From positions 1-8,809 of the forward strand of contig CAJWAY010000046.1 of assembly GCA_913020685.1 (NCBI GenBank): a DNA stretch of 8,809 bases, read 5' to 3'. This stretch comes from an uncultured Flavobacteriaceae bacterium. GTDB taxonomy: Bacteria > Bacteroidota > Bacteroidia > Flavobacteriales > Flavobacteriaceae. The translations under genes were made by a program, and so were the position numbers. Shown here in pieces: positions 5,590 to 8,809 of the stretch; within the stretch, counting starts at the first letter, position 1, and each line of letters begins with the position of its first letter. Below the pieces are notes generated by a model. It was given only the letters and a program-made list of their open reading frames with translations. It was not told the DNA's origin and ran no database searches.

Positions 5590-6212
5590 AACTGAAAGTT
5601 TGCGGCATGCGTTCGCCCGATAATATTATGGCCCTATCGAATTTGACCCCGGACTACATTGGCTTTGTTTTTTGGGAACACTCCAAAAGGTTTGTTTCAG
5701 ATTCCACACCTGATTTGCCTCTTTCTATCAAAAAAACGGGTGTATTTGTCGATGCCACCATGGACTATATTTTGGATGTTGCAAAACAACATCAACTTCA
5801 GGCAATACAACTCCATGGTAGTGAAAGCCCTAATTTTTGCCAAAAGCTTAAAAAGAAATTTGAAATCATTAAAGCTTTCGCAGTAGACACTGCTTTTGAT
5901 TTTTCAGTTTTAGAGTCTTACGAATTCGTTTGCGATTATTTTTTGTTCGACAGCAAGGGAAAATTACCTGGAGGTAACGGCAGGTCTTTTGACTGGTCAG
6001 TACTTCGGAAGTATAACTCTGCAAAACCCTTTTTTCTTAGTGGAGGAATCGGTACAGAAGACAAGAGTGCTATTGCATCAATAATTAACTTAAATTTACC
6101 CATTTATGCCATTGACATCAACAGCATATTTGAAATAGAACCAGGCCTAAAGAACATTGAAATGATAAAGAAATTTAAATCAACACTACAAAATGAAGTA
6201 TCAGGCAGATAA
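5586..6212 (+). CDS. trpF: Phosphoribosylanthranilate isomerase
   Basis: A 208-residue TIM-barrel enzyme that converts PRA to CdRP by Amadori rearrangement, between the TrpD and TrpC steps. KVCGM (4-8) carries the general base Cys6. Also visible are GFVFWEHSKRFV (26-37), GVFVD (52-56), IQLHG (74-78), the general-acid aspartate Asp122 in LFDSKGKLPGGNGRSFDW (120-137), FFLSGGIG (149-156) and IDINSIFEIEPGLKN (176-190), the phosphate site. Length is normal. A TAG at 5583-5585 directly precedes the ATG in frame, so the start cannot lie further upstream. Its last 20 nt overlap trpB, the largest overlap in the operon. Confidence 0.96.
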   Translation: MKLKVCGMRSPDNIMALSNLTPDYIGFVFWEHSKRFVSDSTPDLPLSIKKTGVFVDATMDYILDVAKQHQLQAIQLHGSESPNFCQKLKKKFEIIKAFAVDTAFDFSVLESYEFVCDYFLFDSKGKLPGGNGRSFDWSVLRKYNSAKPFFLSGGIGTEDKSAIASIINLNLPIYAIDINSIFEIEPGLKNIEMIKKFKSTLQNEVSGR

Positions 6213-7377
6213 TAAGGGATTTTACGGTGAATTCGGGGGAGCATACATCCCTGAGATGCTCTACCCTAATATAGAGGAATTGAGACAAAACTACATTCAA
6301 ATTAGTGAATCAGATTCGTTTCAAAAAGAATTTCAGTCACTTCTCACTAACTATGTAGGTAGACCAACACCTTTGTATTTTGCAGAGAGTTTATCTGAAA
6401 AATACAACACCAAGATTTATCTCAAAAGAGAGGACCTATGTCATACGGGAGCCCATAAGGTAAACAATACCATCGGGCAAATATTAATGGCCAAACGATT
6501 GAATAAAAAACGAATCATTGCTGAAACCGGAGCCGGACAACATGGGGTTGCTACAGCCACCGTTTGCGCCTTGATGGGCTTAGAATGTGTAATTTATATG
6601 GGTAGCTTGGATATCCAACGTCAAGCTCCCAACGTTGCCCGGATGAAAATGTTGGGCGCTGAAGTAAAGGCGGCTAAATCGGGCAGTAAAACGCTCAAAG
6701 ACGCAACAAATGAGGCCATCCGAGACTGGATCAACAATCCTGTCGACACCCACTACATTATTGGCTCTGTTGTTGGACCTCACCCATATCCCGACATGGT
6801 CGCGCGTTTTCAATCCGTGATCAGTGCTGAAACCCAAGCACAATTGTTGGAAAAGGAAAACCGTGAATATCCTGATCATGTCATTGCTTGTGTGGGGGGA
6901 GGAAGCAATGCCGCCGGACTGTATTATCACTTTTTGGAAAACCTACAGGTAAACATCATTGCAGTTGAGGCCGCAGGAAAAGGCATCAACTCAGGAGCAA
7001 GTGCTGCCACCTCAGTGCTTGGAAAAGAGGGAATCATCCACGGTAGTAAAACTCTTTTAATGCAAACCCTAGATGGACAAATTACAGAACCCTATTCCAT
7101 CTCTGCAGGGTTAGACTATCCCGGAGTGGGACCCATGCACGCCCACTTGTTTCGAAGTAAAAGAGCCGAATTCATTTCAATTCCCGACCAAGAAGCCATG
7201 GACTGGGGCTTGACCCTCTCGCAAATGGAAGGGATTATTCCAGCCATAGAGACAGCACATGCTTTTGCCGTACTCGATGTAAGAAAATTCTACCCCGATG
7301 AAGTGATCGTTTTTAATTGTTCTGGAAGAGGAGACAAAGATTTAGACACCTATATCGACCATTTTAAATTGAAATGA
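6193..7377 (+). CDS. trpB: Tryptophan synthase beta subunit
   Basis: A 394-residue PLP enzyme that condenses indole, delivered from TrpA, with serine to give tryptophan. The N-terminus GFYGEFGGAYIPEML (9-23) is the standard TrpB start, which supports the ATG at 6193 although it lies inside trpF. Lys89 in HTGAHKVNNTIGQ (84-96) forms the PLP Schiff base, Glu111 in AETGAGQHGVATAT (110-123) is the catalytic carboxylate, GGGSNAAG (235-242) binds the PLP phosphate, and Ser377 in NCSGRGDKD (375-383) contacts the pyridine nitrogen. PGVGPMHAHLF (310-320) and EGIIPAIETAHA (346-357) are also conserved. Length and motifs match the TrpB1 class that pairs with TrpA, not the stand-alone TrpB2. The stop overlaps the trpA start by 4 nt (ATGA at 7374-7377). 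Confidence 0.98.
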   Translation: MKYQADNKGFYGEFGGAYIPEMLYPNIEELRQNYIQISESDSFQKEFQSLLTNYVGRPTPLYFAESLSEKYNTKIYLKREDLCHTGAHKVNNTIGQILMAKRLNKKRIIAETGAGQHGVATATVCALMGLECVIYMGSLDIQRQAPNVARMKMLGAEVKAAKSGSKTLKDATNEAIRDWINNPVDTHYIIGSVVGPHPYPDMVARFQSVISAETQAQLLEKENREYPDHVIACVGGGSNAAGLYYHFLENLQVNIIAVEAAGKGINSGASAATSVLGKEGIIHGSKTLLMQTLDGQITEPYSISAGLDYPGVGPMHAHLFRSKRAEFISIPDQEAMDWGLTLSQMEGIIPAIETAHAFAVLDVRKFYPDEVIVFNCSGRGDKDLDTYIDHFKLK

Positions 7378-8135
7378 ACCGCATAGACCAAACTTTCAAA
7401 AAAAACAAAAAACTGCTCTCTATTTATTTCTCGGCGGGACACCCTGAATTGGAGGATACCGTACCCATTCTCGAAACTCTTCAAGACAGTGGTGTTGATA
7501 TGGTAGAGATTGGTTTACCCTTTAGCGATCCACTTGCTGACGGTCCTACCATACAAGAAAGTTCTACCTGTGCCCTTCGCAATGGAATGACCACCGAAAA
7601 ACTATTCGACCAGCTCGAAAATATAAGAGAAAACATACATATTCCACTAATATTGATGGGGTATTTCAATCCAATAATGCAATACGGAATAGAACGCTTT
7701 TGCCAAAAATGCCAATCCATTGGTATTGACGGTCTAATCATCCCCGACCTTCCAATTGACCTATACCACGAGTACCATAAGGAAGTTTTTGACAAGTACA
7801 ACTTGTACAATATGTTTTTGATCACCCCGCATACTCCGGAGGCCAGAATTAACTTCATTGATAGTATTTCAAATGGTTTTATTTATATGGTTAGCAGTGC
7901 CAGTGTCACCGGCGCCCAAAAAACTTTTGGAAAGATACAGGAAGATTATTTTAAACGCATCGCAAATATGAAACTCAGCACGCCACAGATAGTTGGTTTT
8001 GGAATCAGTAACGCCAATACCTACCAGGTGGCTACTAAATATTGTAGTGGGGGCATTATTGGATCAGCATTTATCAAATTTTTAGAAAAAAATGGTGTAG
8101 CAGCAATTCCCAAATTTATCAAAAGTATAAGATAA
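7374..8135 (+). CDS. trpA: Tryptophan synthase alpha subunit
   Basis: A 253-residue TIM-barrel subunit that splits indole-3-glycerol phosphate into indole and glyceraldehyde-3-phosphate, with indole passing to TrpB. Glu45 in VEIGLPFSDPLADGPTIQ (44-61) corresponds to the catalytic Glu49 of the Salmonella enzyme and Asp56 to its Asp60. LMGYFNP (94-100), DGLIIPDLP (119-127), YMVSSASVTG (171-180, with Tyr171 at the position of Tyr175) and VGFGIS (207-212) complete the active and phosphate sites. It is coupled to trpB by the ATGA overlap, suiting 1:1 subunit synthesis. No Trp residue is present. It is the last gene of the operon. In 8136-8192 I see only weak 5-bp, AT-rich stems (for example AAACA-TTAG-TGTTT at 8161-8174), so no convincing terminator can be named. 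Confidence 0.97.
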   Translation: MNRIDQTFKKNKKLLSIYFSAGHPELEDTVPILETLQDSGVDMVEIGLPFSDPLADGPTIQESSTCALRNGMTTEKLFDQLENIRENIHIPLILMGYFNPIMQYGIERFCQKCQSIGIDGLIIPDLPIDLYHEYHKEVFDKYNLYNMFLITPHTPEARINFIDSISNGFIYMVSSASVTGAQKTFGKIQEDYFKRIANMKLSTPQIVGFGISNANTYQVATKYCSGGIIGSAFIKFLEKNGVAAIPKFIKSIR

Positions 8136-8192
8136 TTTAATGTACATAAATATATTTTTTAAACATTAGTGTTTCTAATCGAAAAATCATTT

Positions 8193-8809
8193 TTAAAGCT
8201 TTGAACCTTTTACTCTCTGGGTTAACTTGGCATCGGATCCCAATGAGATCATTTTAAGGAATTTTATTTCCAATTCAGTAAGTGAGCGCCATCTGCCCCG
8301 GGGCAAGTCTTTTTTTGTCAATCCGGCCAACATAACTCGATCCATCGACATGACATTCATCGATCTTTGTTCGAGTATTTTTTTGAGTAAACCAGGGGAA
8401 AGGTTTGGGGCTTCAATTCCAATTTCTTTTTTGCTCCCCCCTTGGATATAGACTGCAGACTTAACCTTGTAAACCATATCCTGGATTCGAACACCTTTAA
8501 TCAGTGCACTTAAATCTGTTATTTTGGCATTTTGTTTAAGTATAACTTGGTAAATCGAAGAAAAACGAGACCTTGTGTCAGCCATTTTTTTGTGAATTTT
8601 TTCATCGTTTGTCATCAAAAGTAAACCGGTCATAGCTCGGCCCATATCATCAATGGGCGGTATTATTTCGGAATAGGTACTGCGGATGAGTTCTTGCACA
8701 GATTTTTTGATCTTACCACCTTGTGTAGTCGCAACAAAACCCTTTGGTTTGTTCAGCAACAGGTATATGGGAGGACTGCTGTTGACCTTTTGATCATCGT
8801 AGCGGACTT
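8193..8809 (-). CDS. Divergent RsuA/RluB-like pseudouridine synthase homologue, probably catalytically inactive; 5' end off the window
   Basis: The frame stays open to the right edge, so this is the C-terminal 205 or so residues; the S4 RNA-binding domain expected for RsuA/RluB proteins would lie outside. The visible part starts VRYDDQKV.., then IYLLLNKPKGFVATT (family-typical; the TTG at 8757-8759 that could pass for a start lies inside this motif). It continues with TGLLLMTND, IYQVIL and an end with MDRVMLAGLTKKDLPRGRWR, typical of Bacteroidota RluB-like proteins. The block PVGRLDRxTTGLLL reads PIDDMGRAMTGLLL, so the catalytic Asp of GRLD is Gly (codon 8640-8642). The HPS and Lys-Tyr positions and the GRNRxVRR motif are also lost (EAPNLSPGLLKK). 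Active members convert specific rRNA uridines to pseudouridine; this one probably cannot by that mechanism. No stop or frameshift is visible. It converges on trpA across a 57-nt gap. Confidence 0.82.
   Translation of the reverse strand, partial: VRYDDQKVNSSPPIYLLLNKPKGFVATTQGGKIKKSVQELIRSTYSEIIPPIDDMGRAMTGLLLMTNDEKIHKKMADTRSRFSSIYQVILKQNAKITDLSALIKGVRIQDMVYKVKSAVYIQGGSKKEIGIEAPNLSPGLLKKILEQRSMNVMSMDRVMLAGLTKKDLPRGRWRSLTELEIKFLKMISLGSDAKLTQRVKGSKL

Noticed and set aside
8136..8192. Bidirectional terminator between trpA and the RluB-like gene
   Set aside because: Only competing 5-bp AT-rich stems are visible (AAACA/TGTTT at 8161-8174, ATTAG/CTAAT at 8165-8179) with no clear adjoining T run, so this is below the standard for a terminator call.
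8757..8759. TTG as the true start of the RluB-like gene
   Set aside because: The frame continues upstream to the window edge and encodes family-typical sequence (VRYDDQKV...IYLL), so the TTG is an internal Leu codon and the gene is cut by the window.

Overview
The window looks like a chromosomal segment from a Bacteroidota organism, most probably a member of the Flavobacteriaceae or a close relative. The reasons are AT-rich DNA, intergenic TAnnTTTG elements of the Bacteroidota -33/-7 promoter type, start codons without Shine-Dalgarno sequences, a MarR-YceI gene pair, and a compact trpE-G-D-C-F-B-A operon with Bacteroidota-type motifs (for example PIAGTFKRTG in TrpE and GVCLGQQ in TrpG). No mobile element, CRISPR array, rRNA or tRNA is visible.

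Layout. Positions 1-133 hold no supportable gene. A small single-domain rhodanese (134-442, minus) is divergent from a MarR-family regulator (548-979) and a secreted YceI-family lipid-binding protein (997-1575), which look like a two-gene operon. The 105-nt divergent spacer holds a TAnnTTTG promoter overlapped by short inverted repeats that could be the MarR operator. From 1597 to 1745 lies a complete-looking trp attenuator: a promoter, a 15-codon leader ORF with two adjacent Trp codons (MNCENFQISWWIKIL), a hairpin whose 5' arm contains the Trp codons, and a 12-bp intrinsic terminator ending 11 nt before trpE. The seven trp genes then run from 1746 to 8135, nearly all overlapping or separated by 2-3 nt; the one loose junction is 89 nt between trpC and trpF. 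Convergent with trpA, a 5'-truncated RsuA/RluB-like gene runs off the right edge (8193-8809, minus).

How it fits together. The seven trp products cover every step from chorismate to tryptophan. No trpR-like gene is seen, and the leader RNA offers ribosome-mediated attenuation: scarce charged tRNA-Trp should stall the ribosome on the Trp pair, free the segment around 1681-1694 to pair with the terminator's 5' arm and loop, and let transcription enter trpE. The operon's proteins are themselves very Trp-poor (8 Trp in 2101 residues; none in TrpE, TrpD or TrpA).

The points most worth checking are the attenuator with its possibly leaderless leader ORF, and the RluB-like protein, which keeps the family scaffold but has lost the catalytic aspartate and other signature residues in an intact reading frame, suggesting a pseudoenzyme or repurposed paralogue.
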